NCBI GenBank assembly: GCA_027627225.1
Contig: CM051038.1
Span: 43,381,848 to 43,445,847, forward strand
DNA from: Congeria kusceri
Taxonomy: Eukaryota; Mollusca; Bivalvia; Myida; Dreissenidae
Length of the DNA: 64,000 nt
Reading direction: 5' to 3'
In this document: piece after piece, positions 1 to 11,100 of the stretch
Position numbering within the stretch: the first letter of the stretch is position 1
Layout: the number at the start of each line of letters is the position of its first letter
Program-made: the position numbers and the translations under genes
The notes under the pieces: model-generated
The model's input: the letters and a program-made list of their open reading frames with translations, nothing else
Told to the model about the DNA's origin: nothing
The model's database searches: none

Positions 1-1110
1 ATAAAAACAATTCTGGCCTATCATACATAACACAAATGTATGCGATTACATTGCATTTATATATACAGGTCAAGTCAATGGTTAGGGAAGCACCATATCA
101 ATTTGATAAGTGAATGATGTTGCTCACAACAATACAACTTACCTACGGAACTTCCGCCAATGTCACCACCTTCTGCCATCGATTTATGGACTATTACAAC
201 GCATCTAAAGAGCACTGTGATACAAATATACTGCCTTTTATTAATTGAACTTGAGCTCTGAGTTGAGAAAATGCATTAAATCACGATTTACTCCGTATAT
301 TCAGCAGTGTAAATGCAACGTAATCCAAAGTATATTTTCAGTATTAGAATTAAAAAACAGTTAGGTTTATGCCACAATTTCAATTCAAAGTTCTTATTTC
401 ACATGTTTGGTTCCATTTGCATTCTGAAAGGACCAAATGTTGATCCTTCCCTCCTTATATCAACAGTTTTGACGTCTTTTAACACTCGACGTAGTCACAG
501 TTTGCGTACATGGCCACCGTGAGACTTTTACTATATCTCCGTAATGCGTGAATGTTACAATCTTTTGCGAGATTAACCCGATGCTCTGACGTCATAGAGG
601 GCTGAGTGACTGCTCTGGAAACGCAAACCAGCTTCAACATTTTCCAATACTTGGAAACTGGATCACCAAGGGCAATAGTCGGTCATCTATATATAGTCAT
701 TTCACATTTACCTATAGGTCTTAAGAACAGCTCGGTGTCTCTGGGTTCTATGTTTAGAATCAGCAACAGTAGTGTTGTTGATTTCGATACTAAAGTAAAC
801 AAAATGCAACATCAATACGGCAATATTTTGGAAATCTACAAAATCTATAAATAAAGCATTGTTGCGCAATCTGCAATACGCCCACGCGAACAGAATGACG
901 GACTTGTTTTTAGCTCAGCAGCATCAAGCGATATTGGAAATGATATCCAGTAAAATAAAACACGTCTGGCTGATCGATCCGCTGAGTTTGCAGAACAGTT
1001 AATGTCACGGCGGGAAACGACTGGCCTGATGCGAGTAAAACGTACGTCCTTTGATGTTTTGAGAATATTTTTAATGGAAAAAAACTGATTTCTTCTTCAT
1101 TGCGCGATTT
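1..1110. other. Non-coding, no feature recognised
   Basis: The stretch is AT-rich. The only open frames are short (82 codons or fewer), start arbitrarily and show no domain, signal peptide or exon-like composition. I see no tRNA, transposon end or tandem repeat in it. Confidence 0.6.
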
Positions 1111-1362
1111 GCATCATCGTTGTTTAGAGTTGCAATGACCTCATCGTTGTTTAGAGAGGTGCAATGGCATCATCGATGTATAGAGAGTTGCAATGGCATC
1201 ATCGTTGTTTAGAGAGTTGTAATGGCATCACCGTTGTTTAGAAAGTTGCAATGACATCATCGTTGTTTAGAGAGTTGCAATGACATCATCGTTGTTTATA
1301 TTTTCAATGACATCATCGTTATTTAGAGAGTTGCAATGACGTCAGCGTTGGTTAGAGAGTTG
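1111..1362. repeat. 29-30 bp tandem repeat, about 8 copies
   Basis: The motif catcatcgttgtttagag followed by agttgcaatg recurs about every 29-30 bp with small substitutions and indels, for example catcgatgta in one copy and a shortened copy near 1295. Copies are imperfect, so the array is not very young. It contains no long open frame and no spacer structure, which makes it a minisatellite and not a CRISPR-like array. Confidence 0.85.
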
Positions 1363-1997
1363 AACAGTATCGCATTATGTTGTATGAAACCATTATATCT
1401 GAATAAAATCTAAATTAAAGCAAGACAGCATGTTCGAGAAATGACAAATAAATATTTTTATTTTAAAATGTACATGCAATTGTGTAAAATGACACGTTTC
1501 AGTCAGTGTGTTAGTATTACTGTAGGTACATATATGCATTCAGAAAATTTTTCATTTTGTTAAATACAAATAATACTTTGCATTTGCTTGAATGGACCAT
1601 TTGTGTTTGTTACAACCGTAAGACTAGTGTAGTGAGTTAAAGAGAATGCTACATTTGCAAGACTTTAGTGATGTCATAGTGACTACCGGGTTTCATACAG
1701 CATAATGATTAATGACATGAATGTAAACAGAATGGACGTTTCCAAAATTCAAAATTCGACTGACCTATCCAATTAATGTACTTATTATACTTGTTTCTAT
1801 ACACGTGATACTGCAATCGCCAAGACAACTATATTGAAACTAATAATCGAACCTAAAAAGACCTTGCAAAGTAAAGGTCTGTTGTGTAATATATCTAAAA
1901 GTATAGCGCTAGAACAAACTCCATTACTCTTTATCTCGTGACTTTTATCATGGCGACTTTTAACTAATGCCGTAAATAACGACTAAACAACACAACA
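1363..1997. other. Non-coding, left part of a duplicated block
   Basis: No gene is seen. From about 1900 the sequence (ctcgtgacttttatc and following) matches the sequence from about 5795, so this is the left shoulder of a block present twice in the first 7 kb. Confidence 0.5.
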
Positions 1998-2526
1998 CGT
2001 TGACGATATCTAGATCCAATGGTGTTTATATAAGTCACAGGTGACCATACAAGTTTTATTGTTGCGCAGGGCCCGTTGACGACATTTAGATCCAATAGTG
2101 TTTATATAAGTCACGGGTGACCATACAAGTATGATTGTTGCGCTGGGCCCGTTGACGATATCTAGATCCAATGGTGTTTATATAAGTCACAGGTGACCAT
2201 ACAAGTTTTATTGTTGCGCAGGGCCCGTTGACGACATTTTTAGATCCAATGGTGTTTATATAAGTCACAGGTGACCATACAAGTATGATTGTTGCACAGG
2301 GCCCGTTGACGATATCTAGATCCAATGGTGTTTATATAAGTCACAGGTGACCATACACGTATGATTGTTGCACAGGGCCCGTTGACGATATCTAGATCCA
2401 ATGGTGTTTATATAAGTCACAGGTGACCATACAAGTATGATTGTTGCGCAGTGCCTGTTGACGATATCTAGATCCAATGGTGTTTATATAAGTCACAGGT
2501 GACCAAAAATGTATTATTGTTGCGTA
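1998..2526. repeat. 76-bp tandem array, seven copies
   Basis: The unit runs from cgttgacgatatctagatcc through gtttatataagtcac and ggtgaccatac to ttgttgcgcagggcc. Unit starts fall near 1998, 2076, 2151, 2226, 2305, 2380 and 2455. Units differ by a few substitutions and one 2-3 bp indel. The last unit is degraded (ggtgaccaaaaatgtattattg) and runs directly into a MITE-like element. A single unit also exists at 5872-5927. A 79-codon - strand frame here is a by-product of the repeat. Confidence 0.9.
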
Positions 2527-2784
2527 GTGCCGGTATTCACAAAGCTTCTTAGGGTAATCTTAAGTCCATTTCCTAAATTCATAACATTCCTTAGGTCTGG
2601 GGCAATTCATGAATATGTCTTTCAACATTAACATTAACACAGGTGAATGTTGCTTAGATTTTAAGTATTTTAGCCGTTTGTAAGCGGACATCATTGGAGT
2701 TCACATAGAAAATTTGATTTGAAATGTTCACTTGAATACAACTTAAGTTAAGATTTCCTTTACGAGCTTTTTGAATACCTGCCA
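2527..2784. mobile_element. MITE-like element, GTATTC/CTTAAG family, copy 1
   Basis: The left end ccggtattcacaaagcttct and the right end, read in reverse as ggcaggtattcaaaaagctc, form an imperfect terminal inverted repeat about 40 bp deep with CTTAAG cores inside each arm. There is no coding capacity. The same element follows the single 76-bp unit at 6104-6342, so the array and this element travelled together in a duplication. Confidence 0.65.
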
Positions 2785-3589
2785 GACAAAGTAAGTACGA
2801 GGGATGATCAAAACGTTTGTGGAATTTCTTTATAACTTTTACATTTGACGTCCAATCAATTTCAAACTTTCAATAAATGCATTGCAAAAATCATTCTTGT
2901 TCGTTTACTTTTAAAATATTACTACATGTATTATTTTCGGTGAAAAAATATCCGATAGGATTCTCGGGCATTGTAGTGTTTATTACGAAATGATTCAATC
3001 GCGAATTCATTTGATGAACACTTAATTAGTAGGGAATAATATTATGCCATTTATGCCATCATTATTAGATATTTTAAAAGTGTAAATGTTTGAGTTTACT
3101 GTGTTTCAAACAAGTTAAATTTGAAGTGTGGGGTCAGCGATTTAGCGGGCGGACTGATCTGTGTAAGGTTGTAATACCGAAACTGGCGAGAAGAATGAAA
3201 TCTGGTACTGGGAGATGTTTAGCAGTTGGATAAAACACCACTATAAATCTCCACAACGCAATCTAAATACTTAAATAATAAAAAATATATAACGCAGACA
3301 TTATTAAAGAAACGCCCAACATATATATTAATTAAGATCGCGAATTTTGGCGTTGTTAACGTCGTTGTTTTCTGACTTGCTCTGCATCGTGTTGAATGTA
3401 TTTGTGATTTTGACTCTTACTTCATTTTTAGTTGATATTTATTGCAGAAATTTGACATACATAGAGGTAATATATTAAGTAATATGTTGATTAAATTGAG
3501 AAGTGTCCGACTACTTTTTTTATTTATGAAAATTTTGATCATCCCTCGTATTTACTTTATTTTACTTCCGTTTAGACGCTTTGAACGGT
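2785..3589. other. Non-coding, nothing recognised
   Basis: AT-rich sequence without a credible open frame. The phrase gatgatcaaaacgtttgtgg near 2801 and its approximate complement near 3530 (attttgatcatccctcgtat) suggest a degenerate inverted pair flanking about 730 bp, possibly the ends of an old transposon (acgagggatgatcaaaa at 2797 against ttttgatcatccctcgt at 3533). No transposase remains visible. Confidence 0.4.
2797..3550. mobile_element. Candidate old TIR element (acgagggatgatcaaaa ends)
   Basis: The 17-base segment acgagggatgatcaaaa at about 2797 is exactly complementary to ttttgatcatccctcgt at about 3533, so about 750 bp is bounded by a perfect short inverted repeat. Bivalve Tc1/mariner-like elements commonly have ends of this kind. 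The interior has no long frame, only short fragments. The class assignment is inference. Confidence 0.5.
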
Positions 3590-5160
3590 CTGCATGGAAA
3601 TAGCAGACATGAGGATCTGTTACGATCTTCAGAATGATATACATAAATATTATATAAAGGAAAAAAAGTTTTCTGTGAATTTATAGTTCATTGTGACGCA
3701 AAAAATGGTGTGGGTATTCTGAACATTCAACGTGTAGTAACACCAGTATAATTATGAAATGTCATTGCTATTAAAACGCAAATGTCAGACGTACATCCAT
3801 AGAGCTTCCTTATTAGACATATATGAACGTAATACTTGACTCTAAAATATACAGATACCAATGATCAATCCGATGAGAAGGAAATGTGAGGAGTAAAGTA
3901 CATCAAATGCCGTTTACCTATTTGGAATTAGGACATGCTGAGATACTTTACGACAGAAACTGCTAAATACTCTTTATCCACATCAGAGTCTTAAGTTTGT
4001 AGACCCATGACTCTGAAGAATGTTATGTAAGGATTTTTCAGTTTTAGTTTCTCGGACATTTTTTAGCTGTAACAATCTTCCAAAAGATATAAAATTGAAA
4101 AAAAGTCTTCTGTTATTTTTTAGTCCATAGTGACGCAAAAAATGGTGTGGATATTCGAAAAATTCAACGTGTAATAACACCAGTATAATTATAAAATGTC
4201 ATTGCTATTAAAACGCAAATGTCAGATATAGAGCTTTCTTGTTAGACATATATGAAATATGTGACGTAAAGTACGGGCGAATACCAATAACCCATAAGGA
4301 ATAAGACATGCTGAGATATTTTATGGCAGAAAATGTCGAAATTCTACAGCGATTTCCATTTACCTATTAGTAATTTAGGCATGCTGAGGCATTTTAAAAT
4401 GTCAAAATACTTTTTATCCACATCAGAGTATAAAGTTCGTAGACGCATAATGCTAGGTATGTAATGTATAGTACATCGACCCTTCTTAATGACGAAAACC
4501 CTAGAAGTAATGTTTCGTCATTTCTAGATGATCTATTAATAAACACTGCCGTCAATGTTTTTGACGTAATTTGACGTTAGCAACTGAAGGGTGATTGGTA
4601 CTGAATTCCGCCGCCTCTGATTCCAAATCCCGCACCCGCGCCCGAACACGGTGTTTAAAATGGAAACAGCTGTCTTCACAATGAATGAATATTCACGGAA
4701 AGGACGTATCCAACAATCGCAATCATATTCAAATTTCAAATGACTTATCAAATCAATATACATGCACTTGCTAAAACTGTTTCTACACGTTGAAGTACAT
4801 TGTTCAGGAACTTAAATGGAAATTAATTATATAAAAAAAAAACTGTTCGCGGTTCTTGAATTAAAAGCATAAAGAGTTGAATTTTTTTTTTATCTCTATA
4901 TAAAATATGTGCTACACTCTTCTGTAAATTTATAAAGCATTCAGATGAACAAAAATGGTATTGGTTTTCTAAACATTCAACAATTGTAAATACGCCAGTA
5001 TAATTATAAAATGTCATTGCTATTAAAACACAAATGTCAGATGTACATACATAGAGCTTCCTTATTAGACATATATGAACGAGTGACGTAATACTTGACT
5101 CTAAAATCTACAGATACCAATGATCAGTCAGATGAGAAGTAAATGTGAACAGTACAACAA
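3590..5160. repeat. Three diverged copies of a 300-400 bp local repeat
   Basis: A block containing gtgacgcaaaaaatggtgtg, aacaccagtataattat, aaatgtcattgctattaaaa and tagagcttcc recurs at about 3590-3965, 4066-4470 and 4830-5160. A fourth copy lies at 6380-6740. The copies differ by indels and 10-20% substitutions by eye, which fits serial local duplication. None carries a conserved open frame, so I do not treat the block as coding. Confidence 0.75.
4503..4600. repeat. Short dispersed repeat (tagatgat...gacgtaattt)
   Basis: A segment with ctagatgat, a cggtcaatg-like stretch and tgacgtaatttgacgttag occurs here and again near 5450-5525 and 8215-8275. It marks further local duplication in the first 9 kb. 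No coding function is seen. Confidence 0.5.
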
Positions 5161-5770
5161 ATGCCATTGCAACGTTTGTTGTTTAAACCTGCATATAAAA
5201 TCAACATGATATACGATACCTGTGAGTTGAAAACGTTTAATATTCATAAGGAATACGTCGTCAGTAAAAATAAACTTGTTTTATCAATTATTTGTTTATA
5301 TTATTAACAATATTGGTTGTGTTCTAGTATTTATATTTTCAAAAAAATTCGGTCGGTGCATCCGAGAAACAAAAAATCAACAAACTCTGGTTTAAAGTAC
5401 AACGCGTTTTCTAAATGACGGCAAATCTTGTATTCATGCTTGAAGACCGACGCCTAGATGATATATTATTAAACATTATCATGCGGTTAATGTATTTGAC
5501 GTAATTTGCCGTTAGCATCTTCTTATAGTACGCACACGTCATTGCGTTCTTAGCACACATCAATAATCGTGGAATGAAATCGGTAACCATAGAAAGGAAA
5601 AAAACTATTATCCGATACAAACTTCGACCAATGTGTGAACATTCGCCACATTTTAAAATGGTGATCATATTTATGTTTGAATGCACGTTAAATTACATAA
5701 GATTACTTAGTATACCCAACATCAGATACATGGCATTATATGAAAGCACAAAATTAATGAAAAATATAAT
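5161..5770. other. Non-coding spacer
   Basis: No gene is recognised. The two overlapping 84-91 codon frames on opposite strands have no domain features and lie across the short dispersed repeat at 5450-5525. Confidence 0.5.
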
Positions 5771-5927
5771 AGCATTAAAAAACGCATTGACACGCTATCT
5801 CGTGACTTTTATCGTGACGGATTTTTGAACTATTGACATAAATGATGACTTAGCGACTTGATACACATTACGTTGACGATATCTAGACGCAATGCTGGGT
5901 GTATAACAGTCACAGGTGACCAAAAAT

Positions 5928-6083
5928 GTGGCGCGTCGTGAGAAAACCGGTCTTAATACATGTGCGGAAAGTGTCGTCCTGGATTAGCCTGTGCGGATTT
6001 ATGGTTAGAAGACACTTCATTGAAACAGAAAATACCATAACCATACCACATGCATTAAGACCGGTTTTCCCACGACGCGCCTC
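5928..6083. mobile_element. GAGGCG foldback MITE, short copy (156 bp)
   Basis: The left end gtggcgcgtcgtgagaaaac and right end gttttcccacgacgcgcctc form an inverted repeat. The flanks read aaat on both sides, a 4-bp target duplication. The paralogous block at 2505-2525 reads gaccaaaaatgtattattg without the insert and so acts as an empty site. The internal hairpin arms seen in longer copies (17228, 43375, 48098) are mostly deleted. It is non-coding and non-autonomous. Confidence 0.88.
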
Positions 6084-6103
6084 AAATGTTTTATTGTTGC
6101 ACA

Positions 6104-6342
6104 GGGCCCGTATTCACAAAGTTTCTTATGGTAATCGTAAGTCCATTTCTTGAATTCATAACATTCCTTAGGTCTGGGGCTGTTTCACGAATATGTTGTA
6201 TAACCTTACAACATTTAAACAGGTAGATGTTGCTTAGATGTTTAGTATTTTATCCGTATGCTAGCAGAAATCATTGGATTTCACAGAAACAATTTCATCT
6301 ATAATTATCAGCTTTTCCTTAGGAGTTTTGTGGATACCAGCC
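6104..6342. mobile_element. MITE-like element, GTATTC/CTTAAG family, copy 2
   Basis: It starts gggcccgtattcacaaag and ends, in reverse, ggctggtatccacaaaac. It is collinear with the element at 2527-2784, including gtaagtccatttc and cataacattccttaggtctg in the interior. It has no coding capacity. Confidence 0.65.
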
Positions 6343-6379
6343 AGAGAAAATAACTATTTACTTAACTTTACTTCTGTTT

Positions 6380-6740
6380 AGATGATTTTAACGGTCTGCA
6401 AGGAAATAGTAGACATGGGGAGCTGTTACGATCTTCCAAAAGATATAAAAGGAAAAAAGTATTCTGTGAATTTTTAGTTCATAATGACGCAAAAAATGGT
6501 GTGGGTATTCGAAACATTCAAGGCGTAATAACACCAGTATAATTATAAAATGTGATTGCTATAACAACGCAGACATAGAGCTTCCTTGTTAGATAAACAT
6601 CGCAGAGTGACGTAATACTTGACTCTTAAATCTACAGATACCAATCATCAGTCAGATGAGAAGCAAATGTGTGACGTATAGTACGGGCGAATACGGATGA
6701 CCCATTACGAATTAAGAGATGCTGAGATATTTTATGGGAA
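6380..6740. repeat. Fourth copy of the 3.6-5.1 kb local repeat
   Basis: It contains gacgcaaaaaatggtgtggg, aacaccagtataattata, tagagcttccttgttaga and ctacagataccaat in the same order as the three earlier copies. Confidence 0.7.
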
Positions 6741-9700
6741 GGCAAACTGGTACAAAGTGCGTCAATATGCTAATTGTTTTCGCTCGCTTCGCTCGCTCAT
6801 ATTCGTAAAATACCAAAAAGTACTTAGTAAAACATATCCGTTCTAGCTCGCTAACAATTCTCAAGTGAATAAATCCACACCCGTAGTACCTTCGCCAAGG
6901 TTCAGTGAACATGATAAAATATAGACAGTGGGTTTACTATATATACCTTTGTTCGGGGATGCTATATTATTGTTTTGTTTTCTAAATATTTCAGATCATA
7001 TATATAAAGATGTCAGCAGCAATAAAGATTTGGCACAGGAAATACCACAATAAAGACATGTATATTAAATATATGCGATTTAAAGTTGAAATTAAAGTGT
7101 AATCAATGACTATTTTCGACATTAAACAGAATTGTTCCAATAGATAGTTTAGTTTCCAAAGATCTAAATTGACAAACATTTTCTGTTCAATGTTACATTA
7201 GCAATCAAACCAAATTTCATTTCGTTTTATACATTAATAAGAAATATATCTAATACGTAATAAGGTAGACGGGTGCGTTGGGACCATTTCCGAACGATTT
7301 AATACCTTCCAGGCAACACATGTCAGCGAAACATAAGTGACACAATGTTGGCATCACTTGCCTTATTGGTTCGCAACGCAATCATAAGAGCATCTTTCAT
7401 AATAGTTGGTGTAAAAGACAGGTTCTTCTGTTCGTCCGATGGTTCGTTTTAATGGAGAAAAAAAAGCAGTGAATAGTACATTTGAAAATACAACCGATAA
7501 GCATGTGTGAGTTATTTAATGACATCTACTCTAAAAGGAGGCATTTACTCTTCGGCAAATAACTAATAAATATAATTATTGTTGTGAATGTGTGTGTGTT
7601 TGAATGTAGTCAGCTATAAATTTCACACGTTTAAAGATGTTTCTTAAAATTATAGCATTTAATAGTGGATGGGCACATCAAACAACGCAAACGTGCAACG
7701 TGCGAGCGGTCGTTCCGCTGTATGAAGAGGCTGAAAACGTACGTGCGATTAACTATACAGACAGGCTTTCCAGCCTTGCAATGATGCACATACATAGGGA
7801 GAAAGCTATTGACATTGAAAAATACATTCATACATTTGCGACCGTCGTAAGTTGTAAAATGAAGTTATATTAAAAGTGATGAGAGACAAAATTGAAAATT
7901 AAACTATCTTGCAGTGAACCACTTTAAGCAACGGACATGAAGGCATATAGTTAAAGCCCATTTTATACGCACTACATGTATATTTGTTTATAACTATTTT
8001 GTTTGAAGGTCCTGTAAAGTAAATAAATTTATGAAGTTAACAGCAAGAACGTGTTGTTTTAAATTTATCGGTTTATACTTTCACATATATCCACATAATT
8101 CATATAGTCATATAAATTTATAAATGTTAAAGCATAAATGTCTTTGACAAACTTCTTACTTCGTATCTTGACATTTTGCCAGGGCCTACAACACGAAAAT
8201 GGCCTAGCTACGCCACTGGTCATGCGGTCAATGCTTTTGACGTAATTTGATGTTAACATCTTCAGATCGCACGTCAACACTCTAGATCTACAAAGATTTG
8301 GCCATGTGGCTCAATTGGATCTGATTTCGATTTCAAATACCAATTCGTTGAATAGTTTGTATTTTAATCATGTTTTTGCAGATTTGTGTTAACGTATTAA
8401 TGAGTAATGACTTGCAATATAGTAAAAAAATTATTTGTTATTATTAATGTCATTATATTGGTTACTGCCAACGTATGTGCCTCATATATCATAGAAATCA
8501 GAACAATTGAAACATTTGGTGATAACATTTCACAACTAGCTCAGTTAACATCAATCATTATGCCATGATAAATTAACATGATTAATCTACACAAAAACGA
8601 TGATTTTAATGACAGTTTTATAACAAAGTATCTATAATTATTAAAAAACGAATCGAATTTGTTGGTTTACTATCGACAATTGAATCGGGTCTGTTACAAT
8701 CGATTTATCGATGCATCAAAAGAATCACTCTCTTAGCACATGGCAGGGCATGGAGACTGGTGACCATAGACAAGCAAAGGCGTATGTTAATTTTATTAAG
8801 TTCGACCAATATATGACGCGGTCACAATAACCAAATTCCCAGGAGGCGCACATAATCATGATTAATTGCTGCTATATAACACGAAAAAATGTGCATTACA
8901 TTTAATTCAAACATAATTAATAATACAGGTTCTAAAACATTTTCCAATATTTGTACAATTATGAAAGTATGGTTTGTTTGCATAATCAGCAATACATGCT
9001 TTTGGTCAGAGATAGTCACGCTATAGGTACATATACACAGTGAAATGAAGATAGATTGTATAAGAAAATAATTTATAGAATGCGAAGCAACAAAGAGTCA
9101 ATAATATCATTTCGTTTCAACACCGCAAAACACAATTAAATTTGTAAACCTTACGAATACGTTTGACAGACTTTGAAGACAGTAAGTTTTCAAAAATAAT
9201 TCAAGGTATTAAATAACAGCTTTACGTTGCATTTAGTCCTCAGAACTATATTTCACGTTTTTGACAGTGTTTGTATATATAGAATAATAATAATGATAAA
9301 CCACATTAATATATTAGTTAATGACAGCTGCTAGTTGCCACAAAAGCGAAACAGGCATTATTGCCTAAGAAAGCACATTGTTTGGTAAAATTGTAAATAA
9401 GCATAATAATGTAACATCACTTTTTCACATGGTTTGGTGCAACTATTTTTCTGAACGTTAGTGTATTTGTTTACAAGGTACACTGACACACCTAATTTTG
9501 CAATATATTTTTATCACATGCTATACCTAGTTTTCCATGTAATACAACCATTACGAATATTTTATCTTAAACATGAGTAAGATAATGTTTTAAAGCGTTT
9601 TCATTGGCCACATATTTTTTGACTGACTAATCGCATGACGTTATTTTGGTGAAATGACGTCGTGAACATGAAATGACGTTAATGCAGTAAACAATTTTTA

Positions 9701-9767
9701 GGATTTATCAACATTCTTTGGTAAAATTAGAAGCATTTTTTTCGTTTAAAAGCATGTGATAAAAAAG
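6741..9767. other. Non-coding, gene-free 3 kb
   Basis: There is no credible gene. A small hairpin-like phrase cgctcgcttcgctcgct is at about 6780. Open frames are shorter than 80 codons, and the pair at 7631-7873 overlaps on opposite strands with no recognisable domain. The short dispersed repeat recurs at 8215-8275. The rest is AT-rich sequence. Confidence 0.5.
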
Positions 9768-9910
9768 ATTTGACACTCGTTGTCATTTCATATCATGTTT
9801 TATTAAACTCGTCCAGGAAATTCGTAAGTAACCTCGCCAAAGGCTCGCTTACTAACACAATTCCTGAACTCGTTTAATAATATATTATATAAAATGACAA
9901 CTTGTGTCAG
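9768..9910. mobile_element. Foldback (hairpin) element, arms about 65 bp
   Basis: The left arm runs from gacactcgttgtcattt through ttattaaactcgtccaggaa to cgtaagtaacctcgcc. The right arm is its approximate complement, from ggctcgcttactaacac through ttcctgaactcgtttaataa to aaatgacaacttgtgtc. Only a few bases separate the arms, so the DNA or RNA could fold into one long imperfect hairpin. There is no coding capacity. It may be a foldback transposon or a snap-back MITE. Confidence 0.75.
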
Positions 9911-10140
9911 ATCCTATATGTATTTACACATATAACGACGTTACTGATTTCTTGTTACCGTAATTACTCTATATGTTGGGACACTCTTAATGTTGAGACA
10001 CCTTTAAAATACGATAAAATAATTATTTTTGTGACTCTTAATTTTGGGACACTTTGAAAATTATATTTGTTCCTGTTTCTTAATTTTTTGACATAAAAAT
10101 ACATGTATTTAAAGACTGTCCAACGACTGTCAGAAAAGTC

Positions 10141-11100
10141 TCAAATCCTGCAGTCTCTCTGGAAGTGGATGGCAGCCCCGTTATATTCCCAACCGTCTTC
10201 ATGGTCTTGTACATCCACATTTACATCGTTTGGATCATCATTGCCCTCAGCCTGTTGCGCAGGTTCCACGTCACTTTTCACTTTCTCAGACAGATAGCAG
10301 GACCTCCAGTCTGGAAAATAATCGAACGACCTGCACACGAACGTGTCGGCACCCTCGCACCTGCCCTTGCAGTCCTCCAGGGTGACATTCAACAACTCGA
10401 GGTTATTGTATCCTCGAATAGCGTAGTTGTTCACGGTTTGGTAGCTGCGTCCGTAGCCCCCTTCACATTTTTCAACGCACGTTTGTCGCAGACTGTCTGA
10501 GCTGAGACCTGGCTCGCACTGACAAATTCCGTTTCTGCATTCACTCCTCCCGACTCGACAAATGTCCACATCTTCCGTGCAAGCGCTACCAATCCCCATG
10601 TAATAGACCACCCCTCCTACCACAACGTTACGCTTGTTGGCCGTCGTTTCAATTCCACCTGTTATCTTATCCACACCTTTAAGATCGTACGCGATTTTGA
10701 GGTTCATTATTCTAACCTTTTCATTTACCGCTTGTATTTCATCGTCTATTTTCTTCCCCACGTTGGCGTCTAAATTGTTAAAATATGCGTCTAGCGTGCC
10801 ATCATCGTGAAGGTAATCTTCCAGGTTGCGGATATCTCGTGCCAGTTTCTCAATCCTTTGAAGCCGATGTTTCTGACGCGCATCGTCAAGGCTCGTCAAG
10901 CTCTGCCGCTTTCGGGACTGTTGTTCCAGAGTCAGCCGTACCAACGTCTTCTTTAACATGTCTAGTTTATTGGCTATCTCTTCTTGTGCATTTGATTCTA
11001 TCTCTGCTTTTGTTTGCAGACCAGAAATGGCATCCTCATTTTCACTGTGACCTGTGACGGTATTTAACAAGGCACATAGTATCAGAAAAGTACAATACAT
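10141..11100 (-). CDS. Secreted coiled-coil protein with C-terminal PAN/apple-like domain
   Basis: This is an intronless 319-codon gene. The start is the first Met and is followed by a good signal peptide (residues 1-17, MYCTFLILCALLNTVTG). Residues 20-150 are charged and heptad-like, suggesting a coiled coil, and include SRKRQ at 62-66. A compact Cys-rich module follows at 174-208 (C174, C181, C188, C193, C195, C208), resembling an EB/EGF-type module. Residues 212-317 have six cysteines (C212, C244, C248, C256, C268, C317) with the GRSYQTV, CRSFDYFPDWRSCYLS and FQRDC pattern of PAN/apple domains. PAN domains bind proteins or glycans outside the cell. N238 is a potential N-glycosylation site. 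Mollusc genomes hold many secreted lectin-like or adhesive PAN proteins, so a role in mucus, immunity or matrix is possible but unproven. The exact partner and function are not visible. Confidence 0.85.
   Translation of the reverse strand: MYCTFLILCALLNTVTGHSENEDAISGLQTKAEIESNAQEEIANKLDMLKKTLVRLTLEQQSRKRQSLTSLDDARQKHRLQRIEKLARDIRNLEDYLHDDGTLDAYFNNLDANVGKKIDDEIQAVNEKVRIMNLKIAYDLKGVDKITGGIETTANKRNVVVGGVVYYMGIGSACTEDVDICRVGRSECRNGICQCEPGLSSDSLRQTCVEKCEGGYGRSYQTVNNYAIRGYNNLELLNVTLEDCKGRCEGADTFVCRSFDYFPDWRSCYLSEKVKSDVEPAQQAEGNDDPNDVNVDVQDHEDGWEYNGAAIHFQRDCRI

Larger units (their letters stand above)
5772..6342. repeat. Second copy of the 1.9-2.8 kb block
   Basis: From tctcgtgacttttatcgtg onwards this block parallels 1905-2784: a shared shoulder, one (not seven) 76-bp unit at 5872-5927, then the GTATTC MITE at 6104-6342. 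The two blocks differ in unit number and by insertion of a foldback element at 5928-6083. The duplication therefore predates both the array expansion (or contraction) and the insertion. Confidence 0.8.

Noticed and set aside
2086..2325. 79-codon - strand frame with repeating NGPCATI-LVWSPVTYINTIGS motifs
   Set aside because: By-product of the 76-bp tandem array.
10165..10500. 111-codon + strand frame inside the PAN-like gene
   Set aside because: Antisense shadow of the - strand gene, which has the signal peptide and cysteine pattern.
11091..11098. TATAAAA as promoter of the PAN-like gene
   Set aside because: It sits 3-9 bases before the start codon, which would put transcription start inside the coding region.
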